Source: Mycobacterium sp. EPa45
Lineage (GTDB): Bacteria > Actinomycetota > Actinomycetes > Mycobacteriales > Mycobacteriaceae
Direction of reading: 5' to 3'
Length of the DNA: 64,000 bases
NCBI RefSeq assembly: GCF_001021385.1
Contig: NZ_CP011773.1
Location: 3,472,001-3,536,000, forward strand
The position numbers and the translations under genes were made by a program. The notes under the pieces are model-generated. The model had not been told where the DNA came from. It searched no databases and saw nothing but the letters and a program-made list of their open reading frames with translations. Positions 26,753 to 35,029 of this stretch are shown piece after piece (position 1 is the first letter of the stretch; every line of letters begins with the position of its first letter).

Positions 26753-27481
26753 TTGACCGTCCGAATCGGCACTTCGGGGTGGTCCTACGACCACTGGGAC
26801 TCAGTGCTGTACCGCCCGGGTCTGCCGGTGGCCAAACGACTGGCCCGCTACGTCGAAGTCTTCGACACCGTCGAACTCAACGCCAGCTTTTACCGCTGGC
26901 CCAAGGACGCCACCTTCGAAGGCTGGCGCACCAGGCTGCCCGACGGGTTCACGATGACGGTCAAAGTGCACCGCGGACTGAGCCACTACCGCCGGCTCAA
27001 CAATCCGGAACCGTGGATCGATCGCCTCGAACGCTGCCAGCGGGCGCTGGGTGACAAGCGCGAGGCGGTGCTGGTTCAGCTGCATCCCGACCTCGAACGC
27101 GACGACGCCCGGCTGGAGCACTTCCTGGCGCTCATCCCCGACTGGGTGCGGGTGGCGCTGGAGATGCGCCACCCGACCTGGGACGACCCTGCGGTCTACG
27201 AGATCCTCGAGCGCTACCGTGCCGCGTACGTCGTCATCAGCGGGCCGGGGATGCCGTGTGTGCTGCGCGCGACCACCGACCTGGTCTACGTGCGGATGCA
27301 CGGGCCCGACACCGCCCCTATCTATGCGGGCGACTACACCGAGGACGACCTGCGCTGGTGGACCGACCGGATCCAGGAATGGCTGGACCAGGACCGGCGG
27401 GTGCTGGTCTACTTCAACAACGACGGGCAGGGCCACGCGGTGCGTAATGCGTTGCGACTGCGCGAATTACTCGGCAGGTGA
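26753..27481 (+). CDS. DUF72 (YecE-like) TIM-barrel protein
   Basis: A 242-residue DUF72 protein: RIGTSGWSYDHWDSVLYRPGLP at the N-terminus, VELNASFYRWPKDATFEGW, LVQLHPDLERDDARLEHFLAL, then a late YVRMHGPD and YFNNDGQGHAVRNA, all hallmarks of the family. The fold resembles AP endonuclease TIM barrels, but no activity is established. Starts with TTG at 26753, 3 bases after the HhH-GPD gene, so the two are likely co-transcribed and may act together on nucleic acid (inference). Its last 15 bases overlap the convergent SHOCT gene. Confidence 0.8.
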   Translation: MTVRIGTSGWSYDHWDSVLYRPGLPVAKRLARYVEVFDTVELNASFYRWPKDATFEGWRTRLPDGFTMTVKVHRGLSHYRRLNNPEPWIDRLERCQRALGDKREAVLVQLHPDLERDDARLEHFLALIPDWVRVALEMRHPTWDDPAVYEILERYRAAYVVISGPGMPCVLRATTDLVYVRMHGPDTAPIYAGDYTEDDLRWWTDRIQEWLDQDRRVLVYFNNDGQGHAVRNALRLRELLGR

Positions 27482-28210
27482 CTCGAGAAGCCGCTTTCGC
27501 GCCGTGGCGAACTCGGCATCGGTGAGGTCGCCGCGATCGCGCATGGTCTTCAGCGTCTGCAAGCGTTCGGCCACCTCGCGCGGCAGGTCTTCCGGTTGCG
27601 GCGCGGCGCGGACGATGGGCTCGTCCTCGATGAGCTCGATGAGGTCCGGGCGGGCCGGATCAATGCGTACCGCGACCCGGTCATCGGCCTCAGGCAGCTC
27701 ACCCAGGGTGAACGTCGCGGTGACGCGGGCCTCGTAAGGCGCTGTGCCATCGGGCCTTTCGACGCGCAGCCGCAGCACGCGGCGACTGGCATCCTTGTTG
27801 ACCACGACGTTGAATGTCGGCCTGATGACCTCGAGCACGACGCCGCTGGCCGCCACCCCGGCGCTGCGCAACTGGTCCACCCGGGACACCTCGACAATCA
27901 GCCACGCCGCATAGCCGACGACGACCGCGGTCCACAGCACCGGCCACCACACCGACAACGGGGTGGTCCAGTCGGCAGCCCACGGCACTATCGAGGCGAT
28001 TACCCAGCCCAGCACCGCCGGACGTGGCGACCGGCGGGAGATCGCCAGGAACACAATGAACTGCGCAATGTAACCGCCGAGCCAGACAGCGAGTACCCCG
28101 CCCTTGGCGGAGGTGGCACCGGCGTGGTCGAGCAGCCGGGTGGCGATCAACGCCGGTGCGACGATCAGCGCCCACCACAGCACTGAAAGTGTCGCTATCG
28201 TCCGCCACAT
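27467..28210 (-). CDS. Membrane protein with C-terminal SHOCT domain
   Basis: About 247 residues: four membrane segments in the first 110 residues, a beta-rich soluble part with VRPTFNVVVN-like and TFTLGELPEADDRV stretches, and a C-terminal SHOCT motif LQTLKTMRDRGDLTDAEFATARKRLL. SHOCT is a short helical module often at the ends of bacterial membrane proteins and thought to aid oligomerisation. No catalytic motif. ATG at 28210 is preceded by GTG at 28213, either could be used. The 3' end overlaps the DUF72 gene. Confidence 0.7.
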   Translation of the reverse strand: MWRTIATLSVLWWALIVAPALIATRLLDHAGATSAKGGVLAVWLGGYIAQFIVFLAISRRSPRPAVLGWVIASIVPWAADWTTPLSVWWPVLWTAVVVGYAAWLIVEVSRVDQLRSAGVAASGVVLEVIRPTFNVVVNKDASRRVLRLRVERPDGTAPYEARVTATFTLGELPEADDRVAVRIDPARPDLIELIEDEPIVRAAPQPEDLPREVAERLQTLKTMRDRGDLTDAEFATARKRLLESPAE

Positions 28211-28232
28211 CACCGGGCCACGGTATACCGCG

Positions 28233-29387
28233 TCAGGCTCCTATCACGTCGCAGGCAGCTGCGAGAACGGTGACCACCCCTGCCGAACCGTCGACACGCA
28301 CCCGCATGCCGGTACACAACCGCGCGGGGATGCCGGCCACCACCGGGACATGCAGCCTCGGCTCACCGAACACGATGCCCTCGCCGGCGAGAACGGCGGC
28401 CGGGGTGCCCAGCAGCGCCACCGCCTCGATGTCGGCTCCTGCGACCACCGCGATGTCGTCAGCGGTCAGGTCGGCGTCAGCGGCCGAGTCGACCATCCGA
28501 ACCGTGCCCTCCGCGACACCGGGGAACAGACCGGTGCCGTGCAGTTCCTCCTCGACCTGAGCGGTGGCTCCAGCGTCGACCGGCGTCCATGCCGTGTCGA
28601 TGACCGCGGGCAGCCGGATCGCCTGCAGCCGCTCGCGTTCGGCGATACGGCGTTTGATGCGCAGCCGGGTGTCGGCGGGCACGGCCAAGGCCTCCTCGAC
28701 GGTCAGTTGGAAGATGTCGTCGAGCCCGGCGATCTTGTCGTCGGCCACCAGCCGGCGGCCCAATTCCCGTACCGCAAGCCGGAGCTGGTTGGTGAACCGC
28801 AAAGTCGTGTCGTACGCCGCGACCCGGCTGGCGTGTGCGCCGGGCAGCGGCGGGTCCTCGGGAGAGCCTGAGCCGGGCACCCTGGTGACCGCGGCCAACA
28901 ATGCGTCGGGCCGATCGCCGAGCACGGACGTGGCGAGTTCGACGCTGCCCGGCCCGCGATGCCCGATGTGAGCCAGTGCCGCCTCGAACGCGTTCGCCAG
29001 CATCGGCGCCCCGGTGCGCACCGCCGCCATGTCACCGGCCTCCAGAGCCGCGCGGGCATACGGATGTGCACGCAGTACGCGCGCGAGCGAGTCGACGCCG
29101 TCGCGAATGCCGACCGGCTGATCCGCCCCGTCCAGGTGCGTCGGAGCCACCTCGGCGAGCAGGACCGCCAACGCCGTCAGTTGCCAGCCTTCGTGAATTC
29201 GACTGCACAGCAGACGTATTCGTGCATCCAGCTGAGCATCTCGCAGCAGTCCGAGCTTGGCGACATCACGGCGCTCGGCGTCGGCAGCCTCACGGTATGC
29301 CCGCAGATGCCGGTTGTACATGCGGGCCGACGGGACCAGGCGGGTCGTGAACAGCCCGCCGGTGACCGCGGCGAGCAGGCCGGGACC
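28233..29387 (-). pseudogene. 3' part of a frameshifted epimerase / PEP-mobile-domain protein
   Basis: The C-terminal half (about 384 residues) of the gene whose 5' half ends at 29389. Its own ATG at 29321 could give a 362-residue product. Upstream of that ATG the frame continues with a conserved-looking GLLAAVTGGLFTTRLVPSAR stretch up to about 29387. The C-terminal 90 residues hold a PEP-utilising mobile domain (GTVRMVD, DDIAVVAGADIE, AVLAGEGIVFG); the His expected in such domains is not evident. The parent architecture is like M. tuberculosis Rv2047c and Rv1868, single proteins that carry both halves. See the finding on the frameshift. Confidence 0.65.
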
Positions 29388-29388
29388 T

Positions 29389-30555
29389 GGCGACCGGGGC
29401 GTCGGTGGCGGCGCGCAGCCGTCGCGACAGGGCGACCGCCCGGCCTGGCAGCCGCGGCTCGGCCGCCGCGAGAGCCGATGCGCCGAGGTAGATCCGATGG
29501 CCGAACGACGCGACCAGCCGGCTCGCCCATTCGTCGGCGACCGGCCCGCGGAGGTCCAGCAGCCGCGACAGGGATCGCCCGGCCAGCCGCAGCCCGGTCA
29601 GGTGCAGATCCAGCGACATCGGGGTCAGCGGGCCCGCGGAGGTGTCACCCAGGGGACTGGCGACGAACAGCGGAAAACGCTGATCGATCCGGTCGTCGAA
29701 TTCACCGTCGGCGCCCTCGGATGCGGCGACGTTGCCCACCGCCCGTGGGACAGCGTTGACCGGCAACGGGATTCGGCCCGCAATCGCGACCGCACCGGCC
29801 GGGCCGACCCTGCGGCCCTGCAGCCCGCGTACGGTGTCGATCACGGCATCGCTTGCACCCCAGCCACATTCGAAGTCCCACTCGGTGCGCAGCGGGTCGA
29901 GAGCCAGCGGCGGGCACAACTGCGGCCAGCCCGGCACTCCCCGCACCCTTGGCCGGGGGTCCACTCCGGCGAGGAGCCTGCTTGCGGAGACCACGCTGGT
30001 CGTGTCGGCCCCGCCCAGGTCGACGACCCCGGTGCGGTCGGAACCCACGGCGCGAACCAGGAACCGGATGAGGTCGTCGATGTGCAGCACATGCACCGGC
30101 CCGGGCGCGTCGGCGTCCAGCAGCGCCGCGACCGAGCGGCACACCAGCGCGTCGGCTTGCCGACCCATCGGTGCGGCGATGCGAACCACCAGGCTCGGCG
30201 CCCAGCCGGTGCTGACCAGATCCTCGGCCTGCTGCCAGCCGCGCGGAGCCAGCAGGGACAACGACGGAAACACAATCCGCGCACCGCCGCGGGCGGCGGC
30301 GTCGCACACGAAGGCGACGTCCGCGGAGCATGGGACGAGGCGGCTTTCATCCGGCAGGTGAACCACCACGTCGACCAGCTCGGCCAACCGGTACAGAACC
30401 GGATGGCTCAGGGCTGCGCCGACGAAATCCACACCGGGATCGAGGTCGTGGTGCGGGCGCTCGGCGACGCCGTACACATCATGACCGGCCGCGAGCAGGC
30501 TCCGGGCGAGGGCGCGGCCGAGTTCTCCGGTGACCTCCGTGAGCAAGATCCGCAT
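29389..30555 (-). pseudogene. 5' part of a frameshifted NAD-dependent epimerase-type protein
   Basis: Begins MRILLTEVTGELGRALARSLLAAGHDVYGV, a Rossmann NAD(P)-binding start of the epimerase type, though the loop lacks the usual GxxGxxG spacing. Residues about 280-370 (GADGEFDDRIDQRFPLFVASPLG and on) match the middle of Rv2047c-like proteins. The frame then leaves the homologous sequence near 29389 and runs on to 29290, adding about 33 Arg/Pro-rich residues before a stop. This end looks like a shifted frame. The gene is co-directional with the thiolase-like gene upstream (minus strand), as Rv1867/Rv1868. Confidence 0.65.
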
Positions 30556-30645
30556 GCCACGCCCCTAGTTCCCCCGTCGTGCTCCCGACGAGAATACGCA
30601 GGTCGCGACGAAAAAATCGACCTTTCGACCGCGCGAGGAACAAGA

Positions 30646-32112
30646 TCAGGAGAGGCTGGCCCGGCCGTCGGCGTGCACCCTGACCTTGGCGCCGGCGATG
30701 TCTTCGGCCACGGTGACCGCCGCCGCGGCGGCGTCGTCGATGACGGCCATCGCGCGTGCGTCGTCCGGGGTCCGCACCGCCAGGAACGCCTTCTCCGGAC
30801 GTCCGTCGCGGTCGAATGGCGTGGTCCAGGACTCGACCGTGCCCTCGCCGTCATACTCCACCACCGCCGTGCGGGTGGGTTCGCGGTCGACCTCGGGCTG
30901 GACGTCTTCCCAGCGGAAGGCGGCCGGCGGTGGGGTGGCGCTGTAGACGCCGAAGCTGTGCTTGGTGAGGAAGCCGCCGTTGGCGGTGATGAGGCCGAAC
31001 GCGGCCGGATCGGCCCGCAGCAGGCCGGCCATGGTGGCGATCGAGTGCATGACGTAGTTGTTCCAGGGGCCGCCGGCGAAGGTCAGCCCGCCGGTCACGG
31101 TCAACGGCCGCTGCGGGTCGTCGGTGGACAGGCCGAGCTCGTTGGCGGCTACCTGCACGGCCGACGGGAAGCACGAGTAGACGTCGATGTGCGCCAGGTC
31201 GTCGACGCCGACACCGGCCAGTTCGAGCGCGCGGCGCCCGGCGATGCGGATGGCCGGTGAGCGGTGCAGCTCGTGGCGTTCGGCCACCGCGTAGGTGTCG
31301 TGCGAGTCGGTGCCGGCGTAGGGAAAGACCCACTGATCGCGCGGGATCTCCAACTCGGTGGCCTTTTCCGCCGAGCAGAGGATGACGACGGCGGCCTGGT
31401 TGACCATGTTGTTGGAATTCATCAGCTTCGGATACGGCCAGCTGATCATTCGGTTGTCCGGGCCTGCCTGGCCTATCTCCTCGGCGGTGCGCGGCTCGCG
31501 GTTCCAGGCGTGCGGATTGTCCGCGGCGACCGCGCTGAATCGGGCCCACAGCTCGGCGATGCGGCGTTGATGGTCGTCGACGCTCTCGCCGCCCGCGATC
31601 CGCAGCGCCTGCTCGAAGAGCGGATAGACGTGCGACGGCAGCAGCAGCCCGATGCGCTCCTCGGCGGGGCTGGACATCGGGACCTCGTCCTCAGCGCCCG
31701 GGGGAACCGCGACGTCCTCACCCTGTCGGATCCAGTCAGGCTTGATTTCCTTGCCCTGCATGCGTTTCCGGTTACGCCAGGTTTCTCCCCCGGCCAGCAG
31801 CACGACATCGGCGCGGCCTTGTTGGATGTCCAGGCACGCCTGGTTCACCAGCGATTGCGGGGTGTTGCCCCCGACCCCGGTGTAATACGTCGACGGATTA
31901 TCGGCACCGATCCGCCGGCCGAGCAGCAACCCGGGATCGCGGTAGCGCCACGACAACAGGTTGACCACCCGGACGGCGTCGACGGCCTGCAGCACCTTCG
32001 AATCGGCCGCCTCACGGGCGGCCGCGACCATCAGGTCGACGGGTTCGATCTGCGCGTCGTCGCGCTGATTGACCTGCCCCGCCCCGACCAGTACCGGCGT
32101 CCGAGGATCCAT
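30646..32112 (-). CDS. Thiolase-superfamily protein (Rv1867-like)
   Basis: A 488-residue thiolase-fold protein of the SCP-x/lipid-transfer-like group: DPRTPVLVGAGQVNQRD start, the VVLLAGGETWRNRKRM region, YPKLMNSNNMVNQAAVVILCSAEKA, and IDVYSCFPSAVQVAANELGLS, followed by TVTGGLTFAGGPWNNYVMHSIA. The thiolase nucleophile Cys is replaced in the early motif, so activity may be non-canonical; these are often annotated acetyl-CoA acetyltransferase. C-terminal 90 residues form an OB-like domain. Likely acts on CoA esters of lipid or steroid origin; substrate unknown. Corresponds to Rv1867. Confidence 0.75.
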   Translation of the reverse strand: MDPRTPVLVGAGQVNQRDDAQIEPVDLMVAAAREAADSKVLQAVDAVRVVNLLSWRYRDPGLLLGRRIGADNPSTYYTGVGGNTPQSLVNQACLDIQQGRADVVLLAGGETWRNRKRMQGKEIKPDWIRQGEDVAVPPGAEDEVPMSSPAEERIGLLLPSHVYPLFEQALRIAGGESVDDHQRRIAELWARFSAVAADNPHAWNREPRTAEEIGQAGPDNRMISWPYPKLMNSNNMVNQAAVVILCSAEKATELEIPRDQWVFPYAGTDSHDTYAVAERHELHRSPAIRIAGRRALELAGVGVDDLAHIDVYSCFPSAVQVAANELGLSTDDPQRPLTVTGGLTFAGGPWNNYVMHSIATMAGLLRADPAAFGLITANGGFLTKHSFGVYSATPPPAAFRWEDVQPEVDREPTRTAVVEYDGEGTVESWTTPFDRDGRPEKAFLAVRTPDDARAMAVIDDAAAAAVTVAEDIAGAKVRVHADGRASLS

Positions 32113-32229
32113 CGACGGCCCCTATCTGTAGTCGTGACGGCGTTTGACGCCTGTCAAAACCTAGCATCGGTCGCCCGAGCCGAGATGGCCGGTTCTGGTC
32201 GGCGCCGACGACCGTGCCAGGATGGCGCC

Positions 32230-32976
32230 ATGACGGTCGTTCTGGTGCATGGCAATCCGGAAACCGACGTGATCTGGGGCCCGCTGGTCGAGGCGCTCGG
32301 TCGCGACGACGTGGTGCGGTTGTCACCACCGGGGTTCGGCGCGCCACTGCCCGACGACTTTCCGGCCACTATGGTGGCCTACCGGGATTGGCTGATGAGC
32401 GAGCTGGCGGAGTTCGACGCTCCGGTCGACCTGGTCGGCCACGACTGGGGCGGCGGGCATGTGCTCAACGTCGTCATGAATCGCCCCGAGCTGGTGCGGA
32501 GCTGGGCCAGCGACATCGTCGGAGTCATGCATCCCGACTACGTGTGGCACGACATGGCGCAGGTGTGGCAGACGCCCGGCGCCGGAGAAGAAGCCGTCGA
32601 GGCGATGATCGGCAGCCCGCTGGACGACCGGGTGGCCCTGCTGACGGGGATGGGCATCTCCGCTGCCGTCGCCACCGAGCTGGCGTTGGCGCAGGAACCC
32701 GAGATGGGGCGAGCCATCCTGGCGTTGTACCGCTCGGCCGCGCAGCCCGCGGTTTCCGAGGCGGGCCGGCACCTGGCGAACGCCACCGCGCGCCCCGGCC
32801 TGTCACTGCTGGCCACCGAGGACAACTTCGTCGGCACTGCCGAGCAGCGGCGCGCCGCGGCCGAGCAGGCCGGCGCCCGCACCGAGGTACTCGAGGGGCT
32901 CGGGCACTGGTGGATGCTGCAGGACCCGGTGCGCGGCGCCAGGGCACTGACCGACTTCTGGGACTCGCTGGACTGA
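32230..32976 (+). CDS. Alpha/beta-hydrolase with Asp nucleophile motif
   Basis: A 248-residue alpha/beta hydrolase: VVLVHGNPETDVIWGPL (oxyanion hole HGNP), nucleophile elbow GHDWGGGH with Asp, as in haloalkane dehalogenases and epoxide hydrolases, and GHWWMLQDP with the catalytic His near residue 228. Likely acts on epoxides or halogenated small molecules, although the cap is short. Stands alone on the plus strand between the minus-strand Rv1867-like gene and a lipoprotein gene. ATG 32230 is the natural family start; a longer frame upstream is spurious. Confidence 0.8.
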   Translation: MTVVLVHGNPETDVIWGPLVEALGRDDVVRLSPPGFGAPLPDDFPATMVAYRDWLMSELAEFDAPVDLVGHDWGGGHVLNVVMNRPELVRSWASDIVGVMHPDYVWHDMAQVWQTPGAGEEAVEAMIGSPLDDRVALLTGMGISAAVATELALAQEPEMGRAILALYRSAAQPAVSEAGRHLANATARPGLSLLATEDNFVGTAEQRRAAAEQAGARTEVLEGLGHWWMLQDPVRGARALTDFWDSLD

Positions 32977-33083
32977 CTACGGACGCAACGCCAACCGGAT
33001 ACAGCCACGCCGGCCGTGCAGGATTCGTTTGTGCGCGAGGCGGGTACGCGGAAGGGTCCCCTAACAAGGAAGTGAGGGCCCGC

Positions 33084-33521
33084 ATGGCTGTGGGATCGAG
33101 AGTGATTTCAAGGGCCGCTATGACATTCGTCGGCGGCGCCGCAGTGCTGACGCTTGCCGTCGGTTGTGGTACCAGCAATGACAATTCCAAGACGAGCACG
33201 ACGACTACGACGACGTCGCCTACCTCGTCGGTGGTCGTGACGACCAGTCCGGCCGGCGGTGACACCACCGCGCCGGGCGGCGCGACCGGCACGGCACCCG
33301 GCGGCGTGTCCGGCGGCGCGGGACCCGGCGGAGCCACCGGAACGGCTCCCGGTGTCGAGGGGGGCGCCGGACCGGGCGGAGCCAGCGGATCGGCCCCGGG
33401 CGTCCAGGGCGGCGCTGGCCCCGGCGGTGCCGGCGGGTCGGCCCCGGGCGTCCAGGGCGGCGCCGGACCGGGCGGTGCCGGCGGTTGCGTCAACGGCGTC
33501 GGCTGCCTGGGAACGGGTTAG
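33084..33521 (+). CDS. Gly/Ala/Pro-repeat lipoprotein
   Basis: A 145-residue lipoprotein: signal peptide with lipobox LAVGC (Cys about residue 29), a Thr/Ser-rich linker, and then low-complexity glycine-rich sequence of four 16-residue units ending in a double-Cys tail (GGCVNGVGCLG). The repeats suggest an extended, possibly surface-exposed spacer; nothing indicates enzymatic activity. A GAAGTGAGGG-like ribosome site precedes the ATG. The repeat may vary in length between strains. A strong hairpin terminator follows. Confidence 0.7.
   Translation: MAVGSRVISRAAMTFVGGAAVLTLAVGCGTSNDNSKTSTTTTTTSPTSSVVVTTSPAGGDTTAPGGATGTAPGGVSGGAGPGGATGTAPGVEGGAGPGGASGSAPGVQGGAGPGGAGGSAPGVQGGAGPGGAGGCVNGVGCLGTG
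33309..33500 (+). repeat. Four 48-bp tandem repeats in the lipoprotein gene
   Basis: Four in-frame units of 48 bases, each coding 16 residues of the form xGGAGPGGA-x-G-x-APGV. Units 1-3 differ in the first and tenth residues (S/E/Q and T/S/G). Unit 4 is degenerate and ends CVNGV. The neighbouring stretch upstream contains partial copies (GGATGTAPGGV). Confidence 0.8.
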
Positions 33522-33547
33522 TACCGGGGAGCTGGTCCCTTGACTAT

Positions 33548-33596
33548 CTGAGTGGCCATCTGTGACGCCAGCACCGCGTCACCGGTGGCCACTCAG
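33548..33596. terminator. Bidirectional hairpin terminator
   Basis: Perfect 11-base outer arms, CTGAGTGGCCA at 33548-33558 and TGGCCACTCAG at 33586-33596, plus an inner 7-base stem GTGACGC/GCGTCAC, separated by a 3x3 internal loop. It lies between the convergent lipoprotein and aldehyde dehydrogenase genes and overlaps the latter's stop codon, so it can stop both transcripts. Confidence 0.75.
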
Positions 33597-35029
33597 TCGT
33601 CTGCGGGACCCACCCGATAGATCGACTTGAGCGAGAAGAAGGCGTCCAGCCCTTCCGGGCCCAGCTCCCGGCCGATACCGCTGGCCTTCACCCCGCCGAA
33701 CGGCGCACGGAAATCAAGCTGGTAGTCGTTGATGCCGATCGTGCCGGTGTGCACAGCGCGGGCCACCTCGACGGCCCGCTCATCGTCGCTCGACCACACC
33801 GTGCCGGCGAGACCGAACTCGCTGTCGTTGGCCAGCGCGACGGCTTCGTCGTCGCTGTCGTACGGAATCACTGCCAGCACCGGGCCGAAGATCTCCTCCT
33901 GGGCGATCCGGTCCGAGTTGTCGACGTCGGCGAACACCGTCGGCGAGACGAACCAGCCGCGCGGCTGGTCGTCCGGAACCGAGCCGCCGACAACGAGTTT
34001 CGCCGAGCTGTTCTTCCCGGATTCGATGTAGCCCAGCACCCGCTCGCGCTGACGAGCACTGACCAGCGGGCCGATGTCGGTCGACTTGTCCAGCGGATCA
34101 CCGACTTTGAGCTCGCCGACCATGCCGACCAGCGCGTCCAGCACCTCGCCGTAGCGCGACCGCGGCGCCAGTATCCGCGAACTCAGATGGCAGGTCTGGC
34201 CGTTGTTGACGAACGACGCGCTGCGCAAGCCCTTGACGGTGGCATCCAGGTCGGCGTCGTCGAGGATGATCGCCGCGGACTTGCCGCCCAGTTCCAGGGT
34301 CACCGGGCGCAACAGCCGGCCGCACACCTCGCCGATGGCGCGACCGGCGGCCGTCGAGCCGGTGAACGTGACCTTGTCGACGCTGGGGTGAGCGACCAGG
34401 TAGGCGCCCGCGGTCGCCCCGCCGGGAACGATGTTCAACACCCCCGGCGGCAGTCCGGCTTCTTCGGCGGCCTGCGCGAACACCAAGGCGTCCAATGCCG
34501 TTTCGGGCGCGGCCTTCAGCACCACCGTGCAACCGGCGGCCAGCGCGGGCGCCAGCTTGAACGCAGCCAGCGCCTGTGGATAGTTCCACGGCACGATCGC
34601 GGCCACCACGCCGACGGCCTCTCGGCGCACGATGGTGTGCCCGATCATGCTCGGGCGGATCTCCTCGATGGCAGTGTCAGTGATCAGCTGCGCGTAATAG
34701 CGAACCAGGGCCGCGGGGAAGCGGCCATTGGCCCCCCGTGACAACGACATCGGCATGCCGTTCTCCCGGGTCACCAGTTCATCGGTGATCTTGGCGCGTT
34801 TGTCGAGGGCTGCGGCAAAGGCATTGAGCAGCTGGGCCCGGTGATCGGGCGAGGCGGACTGCCAGTCCGGCAGCGCCACCCGCGCCGCGGCCACCGCGGC
34901 GTCGATCTCCGCCTCGGTGGCGCTGGCGCCGTCGCCCAGCGGCTCCCCCGTCGCCGCTTCGATCACCGGCTGCACCTGGTCGGCACGGCGGAACGATCCG
35001 TCGATGAAAATTTCTGCAGCCGTGGTCAT
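33593..35029 (-). CDS. NAD(P)-dependent aldehyde dehydrogenase
   Basis: A 478-residue ALDH. The cofactor region is VAAIVPWNYPQALAAFKLAPALAAG, the general base Glu is in VTLELGGKSA, and the nucleophile Cys is in VNNGQTCHLSSRIL; a C-terminal IGRELGPEG follows. It oxidises an aldehyde to the acid or CoA-linked acid; substrate unknown. The ATG at 35029 overlaps the TGA of the CoA-transferase gene by 4 bases, so both are translationally coupled and probably belong to the same pathway. A hairpin terminator overlaps its end. Confidence 0.85.
   Translation of the reverse strand: MTTAAEIFIDGSFRRADQVQPVIEAATGEPLGDGASATEAEIDAAVAAARVALPDWQSASPDHRAQLLNAFAAALDKRAKITDELVTRENGMPMSLSRGANGRFPAALVRYYAQLITDTAIEEIRPSMIGHTIVRREAVGVVAAIVPWNYPQALAAFKLAPALAAGCTVVLKAAPETALDALVFAQAAEEAGLPPGVLNIVPGGATAGAYLVAHPSVDKVTFTGSTAAGRAIGEVCGRLLRPVTLELGGKSAAIILDDADLDATVKGLRSASFVNNGQTCHLSSRILAPRSRYGEVLDALVGMVGELKVGDPLDKSTDIGPLVSARQRERVLGYIESGKNSSAKLVVGGSVPDDQPRGWFVSPTVFADVDNSDRIAQEEIFGPVLAVIPYDSDDEAVALANDSEFGLAGTVWSSDDERAVEVARAVHTGTIGINDYQLDFRAPFGGVKASGIGRELGPEGLDAFFSLKSIYRVGPADD

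Noticed and set aside
28233..30555. Two independent intact genes rather than one frameshifted gene
   Set aside because: The frame upstream of the second ATG continues conserved-looking sequence, and known relatives carry both halves in one protein; kept as less likely alternative.
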